In this document: in pieces, positions 51,000-62,960 of the stretch
Layout of the letters: every line of letters begins with the position of its first letter
Numbering within the stretch: the stretch's first letter is position 1
Source: Adiantum capillus-veneris
Taxonomy: Eukaryota > Streptophyta > Polypodiopsida > Polypodiales > Pteridaceae
NCBI GenBank assembly: GCA_014529385.2
Contig: CM043964.1
Location: forward strand, 103,248,587 to 103,312,586
DNA length: 64,000 nt
Direction of reading: 5' to 3'
Notes under the pieces: generated by a model
What the model saw: only the letters and a program-made list of their open reading frames with translations
The model's database searches: none
What the model was told of the DNA's origin: nothing
Translations under genes and position numbers: made by a program

Positions 51000-53620
51000 T
51001 CTTGCCATGTAGAAGCTTTTCAATTGCACAACTATTTGAATTTGTTACATAAATATTGCCAGGGTTTAGCTACCAATTATTGACCATTATCTATATGTTT
51101 TGTTGCCAAATATTGACCATTATCTATCTCTTTCATTGACCATTAAATAATTGCTATATGATAGCTTTTAAGGAGTCAATGAAGAGAGTGGAAGAGGAAG
51201 AAATATCACTTGAGGAGTCCTCAAATGATGATACTTATTGAGGCTCATTTGTCTTTGAATAGTCATGTTTCACATGTTTCATGGTCCCTATACTCCTAGT
51301 CTCCTATGAAACCTATATGTGTTTTTTTTTTGAAACCTTTGAAACACGTCAAAAGAGAAAAACGGACGAAATTTTTCTTTTTACTATGCTGGTAGCTATT
51401 TGTATTTGTTGGATATCTATTATTTAACAACTATTGATTGCATATCTAGTCTTGTTAAACTAGCAGGTGGCTTCCTAGCACAGGTTGATGACATAAGGAT
51501 GCAAATAACTATCAAATATGTGTTTCATGGTTGTTTGTTATAGTTATTCTTTGGCAATGGCTAGTTAAAAGCTGTCAAATTTTGGTTGGTAGCTATCCAT
51601 GTTATATAGATAACTTCTGTCACACTAATAATAACTATCAAATACAATTTACTTCATAGCCACCCACTAGCTATGTTGTACCATCTTATAGCTAGTCAAA
51701 TATTTGTCGTAGTTGTTCACTGCTATTGGCCAATTGATAGCCATCAAATTTTGACCAGTAGCTATTGTTACATAACTTTTGTGAGGCTATCTAATTGGTA
51801 TTGATACTGATAACCAATAATGACTACTTTGTAATTACCTACTTGTTGATAGTGATAGCTACTAAATAACTATTTCTTATTAACAATTGTGTAATAGCTA
51901 TTGATCAGGTATTTTCCTTAAGTGAAAATATGTTATAGCTAGTGATTCCTATAAAATATCTCTTGATAGCTCTTTGATAGCTATTAATAGCTCCTCATGG
52001 ACTCTAATTACTATTTCATAGCCAAAATTTTCTTTTTAATAGGTAATTAATAGATATTTTATAGCTAGTCATTGCCATTTTATAGCTAGTGATGGCTATT
52101 GATAGCAAATAATCAAGTATTTTGTTTAGGAAGAGGTATTTCATATCAAGTGAGAACTATTGTGATAGCTATTCATGGCAAGTGATTTTTATTTTATAGC
52201 TAGTGATAGCTATTGATAGCTATTTGCTTTAGGTAAGGCTATTTCATAGCTAGGGATTGCAAATAGATAGCTACTAATAGCTCTTTGATAACTATGATAG
52301 CTATTCATATCTAGTGTTTGCTATTTGAAAGATATTCTAAATGTAGTAGTTTCTATTTGATAGCTATTGGTAGCTCTTTGATAGCTATCGATAGCTATTC
52401 ATAGCTAGCAATTGCTATTTGATAGCTAATAAATAGATATTTCATAGCCAGCGATTTTGCCACCTCTTGAAAGCTTTCCCTATTTTACCTTGTCCTCTAT
52501 GTCTCCAGTTGTTGCCTTTGGAACATCATCAGGTGTCTCAGAGATCCCTGGAGTTTGCACCGGAAGAAGTGACTAAACTAGAAGTACCTTGAAATCTACT
52601 TTAATAGCTATCTAGAAGCTGGCTAATAACTAAATATTACCTGGATAATAGTTGTCATACACCATCTAAAATTCTGTAATACCTTGCCAACAACATGTAG
52701 TCATATCATGAATGGAGAGGTACAAAGCTTGAAACTTAGAAAGATACTCTAGTACCTCACCTTTGCTTTGAAGACCATCTTTTGGGCTTGTGGAGCAGCT
52801 CACAACAACGTCACAAGTACTAATTTTTTTTATTACTAGTAGCTGTGAATTCTTGAAGGGGCTGCAAGAAGAATACTTTGATGGGGATTCTCACCAACAA
52901 TTAGAGCCAACTGTGAATCCCGCTGTGGCTGCATTGTATGTCCACCAGGTTTCTTTGTTGGTGTGAACATACATGTGGTTGAAACACAATCAGTTGTCGT
53001 TACAAAGAGATGCGAAGCATCAAATAAAAAAGGAAGTCAATCTTTTGAAAACAGTCACACTTTTCAACAAATTATTAGATAGCTATTAAAAATACTTGAT
53101 GCATAGTTAATGAGAAAATATTTACCACACCCAATCAAAAGCTACTAGGGAACTAATTAACAAGCATCAAGTAGCATTTACCTTCTACTAGCTCTCTAAA
53201 CCTAGCAAATGACTATCACCCACTAGCTGGTTAAAGCTATCTTTCACTCACAGGCAGCTATTAATAACTAGTAAAAAGCTTTGTGAGAATCAGTTATAGC
53301 CTATCTACTTGCAAGCTATTGAGTAGCAACAACTGATTGTAAATAACTAGGCAATATTGGCCACATAGCCAATAAGAGTATATACCACACAATCAACAGG
53401 TAATGTGGAGCTATTTAACAAGAATAAGGTATTTTTTACCAGCTAATAGATCTCTAAACCTAGCAGGTAGCTATCACCCACTATCTATGAAAGACAATAG
53501 CTACCCACAATAGTGGGTAAAAATCTACCTGATAGAAAAATAGCTACTTCCAACTAAAAGCTCTCAAAACTTGGAAAATAGCTATTACCCACTAGCTATG
53601 GAAGACAATAGCTAAGACCA
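51000..53620. repeat. AGCTATT-rich degenerate tandem repeat spacer
   Basis: TAGCTATTGATAGCTATTT-like 10-11 bp units recur irregularly for 2.6 kb, densest around 51.85-52.45 kb. From about 53.05 kb the related motif takes the form CACCCACTAGCT and CTAGCAAATAGCTA. TAGCTA is self-complementary, so the region could pair with itself. No gene is visible. Confidence 0.7.
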
Positions 53621-53629
53621 TATTAGGTA

Positions 53630-56600
53630 TTATGGTAGAAATCCCGCATTATGGGAATCTCCAAATTGACCAAATTCATGTAATTTAAGAATTTCCAACT
53701 TAAAGTGGGAAAAAAGGAGACAAGCTTGTTGATAAGATAGAGTGAAAATCTTATTGGATTTTGGTGTTGATAAACACCAAAAGTCAAGAGGATGAACAAA
53801 ACATGAATTTGAAGAAACTCTCTTAATTAAATAAAAGAAAGCAAGGTTGATACAGCTAGAGGTCTTGTTTATAAAATTGACTCTTATAGTCACAATAGAA
53901 GCTCCGCATAATCTACTCCAAATTTGATGCCATAACAAAATTTTGATCCAAGCGTGGTTGATGTGCATGAGCAAGACTTGCTTTATCTTTTAGAGCATGC
54001 CTTTCTGGAATCTTAATTCTAGAAAATGGTCCTTCTTTGCTGGGTTTCCATGACCAAACATTTGCATCTACCATTTCCCACACTTGTGGGTCCTTGCAGT
54101 TGATAGCCCAAAAACCCTTCCAGCAATTATTGTAAGCTTGAGTATCCGTCATCCGACTCTTTTTTGCACAAGGTGCCCAATATTGAATAATTTTTTTTTT
54201 GTAGTTTGGTGATGTAGGCTCTTTATCAATGTCTAATAAAGCCATTTCGAGCCAAACTGGATAAATTTCCATGTCACTTGGAGCTAGCATAACAAAGTCA
54301 CCTTGGTGCACATCAAACATAGGGTCAAACTCTTCCCTTGGTCTATCTCATTGAGGACCACAAAAATGATCATTCAACTCTTCAAGGCCTAGAAATCTTT
54401 CTGATCCTTGTTGTAAGCTCATTGTAGTGGATTGTAGGTGACAATTTTCCTGAGTTGTTGGCCAAAAGTTTTCATACAAGCCTCTCTCTGATATGGTTGC
54501 TCTTCCAAGCTCGTCAATCACCTTACTCCAGTAATCTATCACAGGTCTATAATATCGTGGCACATTTGAACCATTTCCTAGATTTTGCCAAAACTTAATA
54601 TAATTCTTCAACCCTAAAATCACTTCTTGATGAGCCTTGACATATTATGCCATTGGCACCAAAGGTGGATCTCCATGTGGCAACATTGGATTGCCTTCTA
54701 TGTCAGTTTTCCAAAGGAGAATGCTTCCACTCCAACTTGATACACCTACATGTTCCTTATATAGCATCATTGGTGTCTCATCTTGCATAAAAAACCTGAA
54801 TTGAAGTGGTTTGGAATGTCCAACAAGTATGTCTTGTCCATCACAAAGATAACCATCATAATACTGCTTGAAATCGGGGACCTTTTCAAGCAAAAATGGG
54901 GCCGGAGATGAAGATGAACTATTTCGTAATGTATCCATCATGTGTGGAAAAGTATATGTTTATGTAACTCTCAATTTTTTAAAAAACTTACTAAACATGG
55001 CATCTATGTCCTCATGTGTATGCCCAACCATCAAAAATCCTAGTTGGATGGTTTTGAAACCACCCCTTGCAACAAGCATTGACAAAAAGGCAAATAAGTA
55101 TCGATTTTTGTTTTCCCCTGCACAATTATCCAATTATAGTAACAAGTTCTCTAGCAAATTGCAAAATGTTGTCCCTGATTTTTCTTTTGTAGATTCCGAT
55201 GGTTGCACAAAGGGCTCTTTTCCATCACAATTTGTGGTGGTCTAAAGAATCCCTTGAGTTCAAAGCATGTAGTAGAGAGATACTACTTCTTGGTAGTACA
55301 TTTCTTGCTAGATCACCAAGAGGATGCTTATCTATCCTCTCTAAGTTATGTAAACAATTAGCAATTGAGCCAATTTTAATATTTGGATTAGCTGGCCACA
55401 AAGCATTCAAGACAAAGTGACCATAATGACCTTCTCCATGGCCATGAGTGATCATACCTATCAAAGCCACCTGAAAATTGTATCCTGAATCCACACCCTT
55501 AGGAACAATGCGTAATCTAGGAATGGTAGTCTTCTTTTGATCCATCTTATCATGGATTATACAAACATACTTCTGTGGTTGAGTTTATAAATATGTACAC
55601 CATGCATAATATAACTGCCTACAACTCTTCTGTTGTGCCATGTGAACTTCTCTTTCTCTCAAGAGAAGAGCTCTCTCTTCAAGAAAAGGTTTAGCTTCTA
55701 GCCTTGCCTTGATTGAACTATAGACATTTCACTTAGAGAACTCACTTGTCCTTGTTAAAGTGACATGTGGATACTCTTTATTCTAGATTCTACCAAAAGA
55801 AGATTGAGATAACTTCTTCTCATAGCCCATTTGTTCTAGTGTTGTGTTGATTTCGCTTAAAATGTCAACTTGTTTGTACATTGATGGAATCACTAATTGA
55901 TTCTCTCTTGAGCCATCTAGTAGTGTTATGCTTCTTGGCATCTTCTAAGATTTGTTATCCACCAATTCATTTAATAGTGCTCTTGCTAAACTAGTATGTT
56001 GAAGTCATCTTCTCAATGTACATGTGTTACCATGTACATATTGGCACGCACCGTTTTCAAAATATTCCTTGTAGTGGTAAAATGATGTCTTTGGTATTCC
56101 ATGTAGCTCATACCATGCTCTGCAGCAAACAATAGATCCATTTATGTTGAATTAATATCGCATCTTCTCATCTTTCTGATAGCATATAGACAGAACATCA
56201 TATACATAATTTGTGCGTGCTTTTTGAGACTCTCCCCAAAATTCTTGTTGTAATCTTGTCACCAAATCACGATCTACAAACTGACAGCATCTTTTTCCAT
56301 GACAATCAATGCATGAAACCCTTTGAATTGACTCAACTGAAAGATAAAAAGTAGAAGCTGGTGCTGCTTGCACTTTTTGAGTTCTGTTCATGAAACTGTA
56401 TCGTCTCCTCCTTAGCAAAGGGGCATTAACACTACCATCAAGTTTTTTCCCAGCATTGTCATCATTGGATACATTCTCACGTCTAGTATGCATCCCATCA
56501 ACAGGAACAAAGCGTTGTAGTGGGTTCCCATCCAACATGGTTGTCTGTTGGATGGGCCACTTTGACAAAGTAATGCTTCTCACTTTAGGCATATTCTCAC

Positions 56601-57182
56601 TGATTGCATTCTCCCTTTCAATACCTACGCCCACAAAGTCATCACCAAGTACCTCAAAATTTACATAATCATGTGGAAATATATACAAGATGGTCCTTTC
56701 ATTCACAGTGTGCATCATTGTGTCGTCCTTTAAAAGAACCCTTTGATTTTCCCAGGATTCGCGCATTGACATTTCAAACTCTGGGCTTGTAATCGGTATT
56801 GCATCTGTAACTAGAGGATCAAGATGATCATCAACAATGTAGCTTTCATTTGTGTCAATTATGTAAAAGAATCTTAGGCCATCGAACAAGACTCCATAAT
56901 GAGCTTTGGAGAGATGTAGTATCCATTGTAGAAAAAGGGAGGACCACATCCATCAAACATTCCTCTGGATACATTTCCTTGCCCTATCTTTGTACCACCA
57001 CAAGTGGAATCAGAATCTGTTCTACACACACAACCAATACCAACAATTTCATTATCAAGTACCATATACACTTTCTCCCCATATTCAAAATCCATCCTGT
57101 AAGTTGAAAAGAAACACCTTGTTAATTTCATATTTATAGATAAATTCTCTTTGAAACAATATGTATAAGTTACATTACACAT
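53630..57182 (-). pseudogene. Transposase-like gene with DUF7869-type HTHED motif (few breaks)
   Basis: Read from 57182 downward. The first frame opens at 57094 (MDFEYGEKVYMVLDNEIVGI). The frame 56152-56949 gives DGLRFFYIIDTNESYIVDD and a Cys cluster (CIDCHGKRCCQF), then the shifted RAWYELHGIPKTSFYHYKEY, which looks like a helix-turn-helix, near 56080. 55225-55545 has GMITHGHGEGHYGHFVLNAL; near 55000-55030 is LMVGHTHEDIDAMFSKF, the signature I associate with DUF7869. C-terminal frames are 54645-54941, 54348-54623 and 53913-54320 (HQGDFVMLAPSDME, IIQYWAP). About 1000 codons with only a few stops and shifts. I infer a DNA-transposon transposase; no terminal repeats were found. Confidence 0.6.
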
Positions 57183-57239
57183 TATACAAGGGTTGTGAAC
57201 ACTATAACTCTATAGACATTGCTATATTAGATAATAGAT

Positions 57240-59320
57240 TGGACAATTTGTGGACCTAGTTGTAATGGCCAATGTGCAAGGCGCTATTTTAGGAACTTGC
57301 TTGTCAATGTCCAAGTATCTCTTGATTCTTCAAATGGAAGTAAGGTTGGACAAAGGGGGATCTTGAAACCAAAAGCCCCTTTATATATGAGGTAAATCTT
57401 GGAGAAATGGTGGACCTAGTTCTAATGGATATTGTTCAAGGTGAACTATTGTAGGAACTTGCTTCCCAATGTCCAAATATCCCTTGCTTCTTTCAATGGA
57501 AATAAGGTTGGACAGTTGGTGGATCTTAAAACCGTCAGTCCCTTTTTCTATATGAGAGTAAATCTTGGAAAAGTGATGGATCTAGATTTAATGTCCACTT
57601 TCCAAGGTGGTATTGTAGGAACTTGATTCCCAATGTGCAAGTATCTTTTTATTCTTTCAATGGAAGTATGGTTGGACTAGTGGTGGACCTAGTTAATGTA
57701 CAAGGTGAACTATTGTAGGAACTTTCTTCACAATGTCCAAGTAGCCCTTGCTTCTTTCAATGGAAGTAAGGTTGGACAAGTGGTGGAGCTTGAAATCGAC
57801 AGTCCGTTTTTCTATATGAGAGTAAATCTTGGACAAGTGATGGACCTAGTTTTAATGTCTAGTTTCTAAGGTGGTATTATAGGTACTTGATTCCCAATGT
57901 GAAAGTACCTCTTGCTTCTTTCAATGGGAGTATGGTTGGACTAGTGTTGGACCTAGTTAATGTACAAGTTGAACTATTGTAGGGCTTTGGTTCTCAATGG
58001 TCAAATATCCCTTGCTTCTTTCAATGGAAGTAAGGCTGGACAAGTAGTGGATCTTGAAACCGACAATCCCTTTTTCTATATGAGAGTAAAGCTTGGACAA
58101 GTGATGAAATTTGATTTAATGTCCACTTTCCAAGGTGGTATTGCAGGAACTTGATTCCCAATGTGCAAATATCTCTTTCTTCTTTCAATGGAAGTGTGGT
58201 TGGACAAATGGTGGACCTAGTTAATGTACAAGGTGAACTATTGTAGGAACTTGCTTCCTAATGTCCAAGTAGTCCTTGCTTCTTTCAATGTAAGTAAGGT
58301 TGGACAAGTGGTGGATCTTGAAACGACAGTCCCTTTTTCTATATGAGAGCAAATCTTGGACAAGTGATGGACCTAGTTTTAGTGTCTAGTTTCCAAGGTG
58401 GTATTGTAGGTACTTGATTCCCAATGTGCAAGTAACTCTTGCTTCTTTCAATGGGAGTATGGTTAGACAAGTGGTGGACCTAGTTAATGTACAAGGTGAA
58501 CTATTGTAGGGCCTTGGTTCTCAATGTCCAAGTATCCCTTGCTTCTTTTAATGGAAGTAAGGTTGGACAAGTGGTGGACCTTGAAATCGACAGCCCCTTT
58601 TATATATGAGAGTAAAGGTTGACAAGTGGTGGACCTAGTTTTGATGGCCAGTGTCGAAGGCAGTGTAGGATCTTGGTTCCCAATGTCCAAGTATCTCTTG
58701 ATTCTTTCAATGCAAGTAAGGTTGGACAAGTGATGGATCTTGAAACCAAAAGTCCCTTTCTAAATGAGAGTAAAGGTTGGACAAGTGATGGACCTAGTTT
58801 TAATGACCAATGTCCAAGGTGAACTATTGTAGGTCCTTGCTTCTCGATGTCCAAGTAGCCCTTGCTTATTTTAATGGAAAAAAAAGTGGAGCAGTGGTGG
58901 ATCTTGAAAAAAAAAAACCCGTGCTTTATTTGAGGGTATCTTGGACAAGTGGTGGACCTAGTTTTAATGGCCAAGGTTCAAGGTGAACTACAAGAAGTTG
59001 ATCCAACTATAATAGAGTATAGCTTGGACAAGTGGTGGACCTCCAAGTTTTAATGAAAAACATAGGATAATTTCAAGGCTTTACTTCCCAATGTCCAAGT
59101 ACACCTTGCTTTTTTCAATGGAACAAGGTTGATAGTAGGGCCTTTCTTCTCAATGTGCGAGTAGCCCTTGCTTTCTGTAATGGAAGCTTGAAGAAGTGGT
59201 GGACGTAGTTTTAATGGCCAATGCTGAAGGTGAATTATTGGATAAGCTAGTAGCTTCTTGAAGTCAATGAAGTACTTGCTTCAACAAGGACAAGTGGCAA
59301 AGATTTGACAGCTGGTGAAA
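57240..59320. repeat. Minisatellite with a ~264-bp higher-order unit
   Basis: The marker CTATTGTAGG occurs at 57446, 57710, 57974, 58238 and 58501, spacings of 264, 264, 264 and 263. Each unit has two sub-blocks (about 164 and 100 bp) with a TTGGACAAGTGGTGGACCT core and CTTCTTTCAATGGAAGTA. The array is less regular before 57.4 and after 58.8 kb. Small frames in it are not genes. Confidence 0.88.
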
Positions 59321-59579
59321 TTTGGAAAAAAAAAAACCCAAAGTTTCTATGAGGAGAATAGCTTTGAGCATGGTTTAGGCATGCTGTGGATATGGTCAAT
59401 GTTCTAGGAAAATTTTGAGTTCTGAGCTCCAAAATAGAGTCATTCTCCACGACTTATTTATGTTGATTGTCCTTGGTGAATTGTGAAGCAATGAAAGAGA
59501 CTAGGTTTTAGATACAAAGATTATCTAAGCTAGACCACAATTGAAAAAGTTCAATAGGGTGGTGCAACAAGAGTTTAGA

Positions 59580-60000
59580 TTGAGGTTTGGTGTAGCACCC
59601 CAAGTGGGGTCCCGTGGGGTTTGGGGAAACATTCCAAGCAGGGTACAGGGGCGACAGCCCCTGTGGTTTGGGGCAGTACCCCAAGCGGGGTCAAGGGGAA
59701 GCAGCCCCTATGGGGTTTGGGGCAACACCCTGAGCATGGTCGAGGGGCGGCAGCAGGGTTTGGGGCAGCACCTCAAGCAGGGTTAAGGGGCAACCCCTAT
59801 GGGGTTCGGGGCAACGTTCCAAGCAAGGTCGAGGGGCAGCAACCCCCGCGGGGTTTTGGGCAGCGCCCCAAGCAAGGTCAAGGGGTGGAAGCCCCTGTGG
59901 GGTTCGTGGAAACGCTGCGAGCAGGGTTGAGGGGCGGTAGCCCCTGTGGGGTTTGGGGCAGCGCCCCAAGTGGTGTCAAGGGGTGGCAGCCCCTTGTTGC
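59580..60000. repeat. GC-rich hairpin minisatellite, about nine units
   Basis: Units of 36-51 bp start near 59584, 59620, 59671, 59716, 59757, 59804, 59853, 59903 and 59950. The consensus contains TTTGGGGCAGCGCCCCAAG and AAGGGGCGGCAGCCCCTT, and each half is self-complementary (7-bp stems). Frames on both strands over it (Gly/Pro-rich) are artefacts. GC content jumps sharply against the AT-rich surroundings. Confidence 0.85.
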
Positions 60001-61319
60001 CTCTTTTTTGAAAATAAGAAGTTTTTAATGTAAAAATCAATGAGGTTTTACCTCTTTTTAACATGAATTCTTACTTGTACGGTATGCCAAATTTGCTCAA
60101 AACGAAAGCAAATCGCTCAAAAGGTCTAGTGAGTTTTAAGTTTTAAAGTACACGTGGCATTTTAGATAACCCTACCACAAAAAAACAAACATTGAACCAA
60201 GAAAAACATTGACGAAACAGGGGAGATTCGTACTTGCACGTAGAGAGGGATTTCTTACTTGCGCACACAAGGAAACCATAGCGCATGCAAAACAGGTTGT
60301 GCACAGCATGATAGGGGCAACATCGCATTCAAAAGAGGGACAACGAAGGCAATCACAATCAAGGCTTCAACATCACAAAAAGCAAAAAATGGGGACTGTG
60401 TAAATCGAAAGTGTTTGACAAGGTGCATTTCATCTCCCTCTCTCTCTCTCTCTCTCTCTCACTCTCCATCTACGTTAGGTTTCTTTCTTTATGTTTTTCT
60501 CTCCAAGAAACCAAAACGGTTCTTTTTCTCTGTGCTACTATCTTACAGACACATATACATAGATGTTTTGCACGCACACACAACCCACACATAAACATGA
60601 TGAAAACTCCTTTCCTTCATGCTGTTCACCTTCCTTGCTCCCATAAAGACCCACAAACACACCAAATCACACATATTTTCATAGATACTCTATCTCTCTC
60701 ACACATACATATACACAAAATACAAATTTCTAATTCTTGCTCTATTTGGCCTACTTCTCTATGTGCATCCATTGGCGGCAATAATGTAGTGTATGCATGT
60801 TGTGAATATGATTGGTAGTGTGTTTGCTTTGCCTATGTATGTAGGCACATATGTTTATGTATATGTGTGGTAGAAATGTATACTATCTCATGGTGATATA
60901 CATACAGAACATACAAATACATATGCTTGTACTTGACATAGTATGGATACATGACATACATACATATACACATAATTTATTTCTGTCGGAAGCATGTACA
61001 TTTCAGTAGTTGACTTACTTGTGTCTTCCAGTGAAGTTGCTTTCTTCGATATTTTGTTGCTTTCTGTTTAACGCCTCTGTAAATGTGAGTTCTTCTTTAA
61101 TGTCTCGACAAAGGTAATGTAGCTTACAGAGGTTTCTAATGAACATGATAGTTGAAACTAGGAGAGGCTCATAGATAATATATGAAATGAAAATTCACCT
61201 ACTATTGGGATGAAATAAGATAGGTTCTCAGTATAAAGAAGGTTATAGATTGAGGTTGGAAAGTAGTGGACGTTGCTCTAATTCTATAACATCTCCCTCA
61301 AGTATAAAATTTTGAATTG
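60001..61319. other. AT-rich spacer with CT and CA/TA simple repeats
   Basis: It has a short (CT)n at 60437-60460 and CACACA and ACATACATATA-type low-complexity patches between 60560 and 60980. No coding pattern, RNA gene or element end was recognised. Confidence 0.5.
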
Positions 61320-61430
61320 AAGCGGCAAATTTTTAATTTAGGCGATAAATTTTGAATTTTGAATACAAGCGGGAAAATTTGAATTCAAGCGAGAAAATTT
61401 AAATCCAAGTGGGAAACTTTTAATTTAGGC
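61320..61430. repeat. Short AAGCGGGAAAATTTGAATT repeats
   Basis: Four or five units of about 20-24 bp (CAAGCGGGAAAATTTGAATT, CAAGCGAGAAAATTTAAAT, CAAGTGGGAAACTTTTAAT). The reverse complement of the best unit includes TTTTCCCGC. Confidence 0.7.
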
Positions 61431-62960
61431 CGGACAAGTGGTGAATCTAGAAACCAAGCAATCCATGCTTCTAGATATAATAGCCAATGATATGTTGTAC
61501 ATGTGGTGGAACTTGCATCGATTCTCCATGCTTAGATTAAACTATGATCCTTGTGGCTCTCTATGCTCCAATGGAGCTTAGATTGGACAAGTGGTCGACC
61601 TTGCATTAATTCCCCATGGCTAGCTTAGATTGTAGACCTTGTGGTTGTCTATACTTTAATGAATGTTAGCGTGGACAAGTGGTGGACCTTGTGGTTATCT
61701 GTGTGTCAATAATAGAGTTTAGCTTGCAGAAGTTTCTAAGATTGTCACTCTTTTTGCTTCAATGATAGAATTTGCCTTCAATGATAGACCTTGCATCATT
61801 TCAGATTAGACTAAGGATCTTGTGGCTCTGTATTGTTCAAATGAGCTTAGCTTGAACAAGTGGTGGACCTTGTGTCTCTCTACGCTTTGATGGGGCTTGG
61901 ACCCATGCATTTTTCTTTCATGCTAGCTTAGACTATGGACCTTGCATCTCTCTATTCTTGACTAGACCTTATCTTGGATAAGTCATAGACCTTGTTGCTT
62001 TTTACGCTTTAATGGGACTTTTCTTAGACAAGTGGTGGAACCTTGCATCCATTCTTCATGCTTAAATTAGATTGTGGACCTTGTGGTTATCTATGCTCCC
62101 AAGGCAGTCACTTATCAAAAGACCCCTATATCACGTGCGTTCAAGAGGTAATTAATAATACCCCAATATACATACTATACTTACATTGTGAGCCTATTTA
62201 AAAAACCCCCACCCCCCTCTGTATGTATACATTTTTTTACATTTTGGTCTTTGAATAATCCTCTCCGGTTAACTCATGTGATATCATACACATTCGAAAA
62301 AGTGACCGCCCCGGGTCTATGCTTCAATGTATCCTAGCTTGGACAAGTGGTTGACCTTTTGGCTCTCTATTCTACAATAGAGTGGGTCTCTATGCTAGAA
62401 TAAATCTTACCTTAAACGAGTGGTGAACCTTGTGAATCTCTATGCTTCAATAGAGCTTAGGCTTTGATAAATGGTGGACCTTGCATTAGTTCTCCATGCA
62501 TATATTAAATTATGGACCTTGTAAGTATTTATAATACAATGGAGATTAGGTTGCACACGTGGTGGACCTTGTGGTTCTCTATGCTTGAATATATATTAAG
62601 CTTGAACAAGTGATGAACGTTCCATCATTTATCCATGCCTAGCTTAAATTAAGGACCTTCTGTCACTCAATGCTTCAGTAGAGATTATCTTGAATAGGTG
62701 ATGAAAATTATGGCTCCCTATTCTTCAATGAAGTGATTCTCAATGCTTCAATGGAGCTTCGCTTGCAGAAGTGGTGGATCATGCATCAATTTTCCATGCA
62801 TACCTTAGATTGTGAACATTCTGGCTCTATGTGCTTTGGTTGGACCTTGTGGCTCTATATAATGTATGAATATTAGCTTGAACAAGTGGTGGACCTTGTG
62901 GATCTCTATACTTCAATATAGCATATGTTTGGACAAATGGTGGGCTTTACATCTACTTCC
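61430..62960. repeat. Degenerate minisatellite, GACAAGTGGTGGACCTTG core
   Basis: Units of about 90-110 bp combine GACAAGTGGTGGACCTTG with CTCTCTATGCTTCAATGG and ATTCTCCATGCTTAG. It is the same core as 57.2-59.3 kb but organised differently. A MITE interrupts it at 62098-62315. Confidence 0.8.
62098..62315. mobile_element. MITE, 218 bp, 16-bp inverted repeats, 8-bp duplication TCTATGCT
   Basis: The left end CCCAAGGCAGTCACTT pairs with the right end (reverse complement CCCGGGGCGGTCACTT) at 13 of 16 positions. TCTATGCT precedes it at 62090-62097 and follows at 62316-62323. The interior is not minisatellite and has no ORF. An 8-bp duplication suits hAT- or P-like families. A caution: TCTATGCT also occurs naturally in the host minisatellite. 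Confidence 0.75.

Noticed and set aside
59541-60064. Gly/Pro/Gln-rich frames on both strands
   Set aside because: They result from the GC-rich hairpin minisatellite; several frames are open simultaneously, as expected for repeats without stops.
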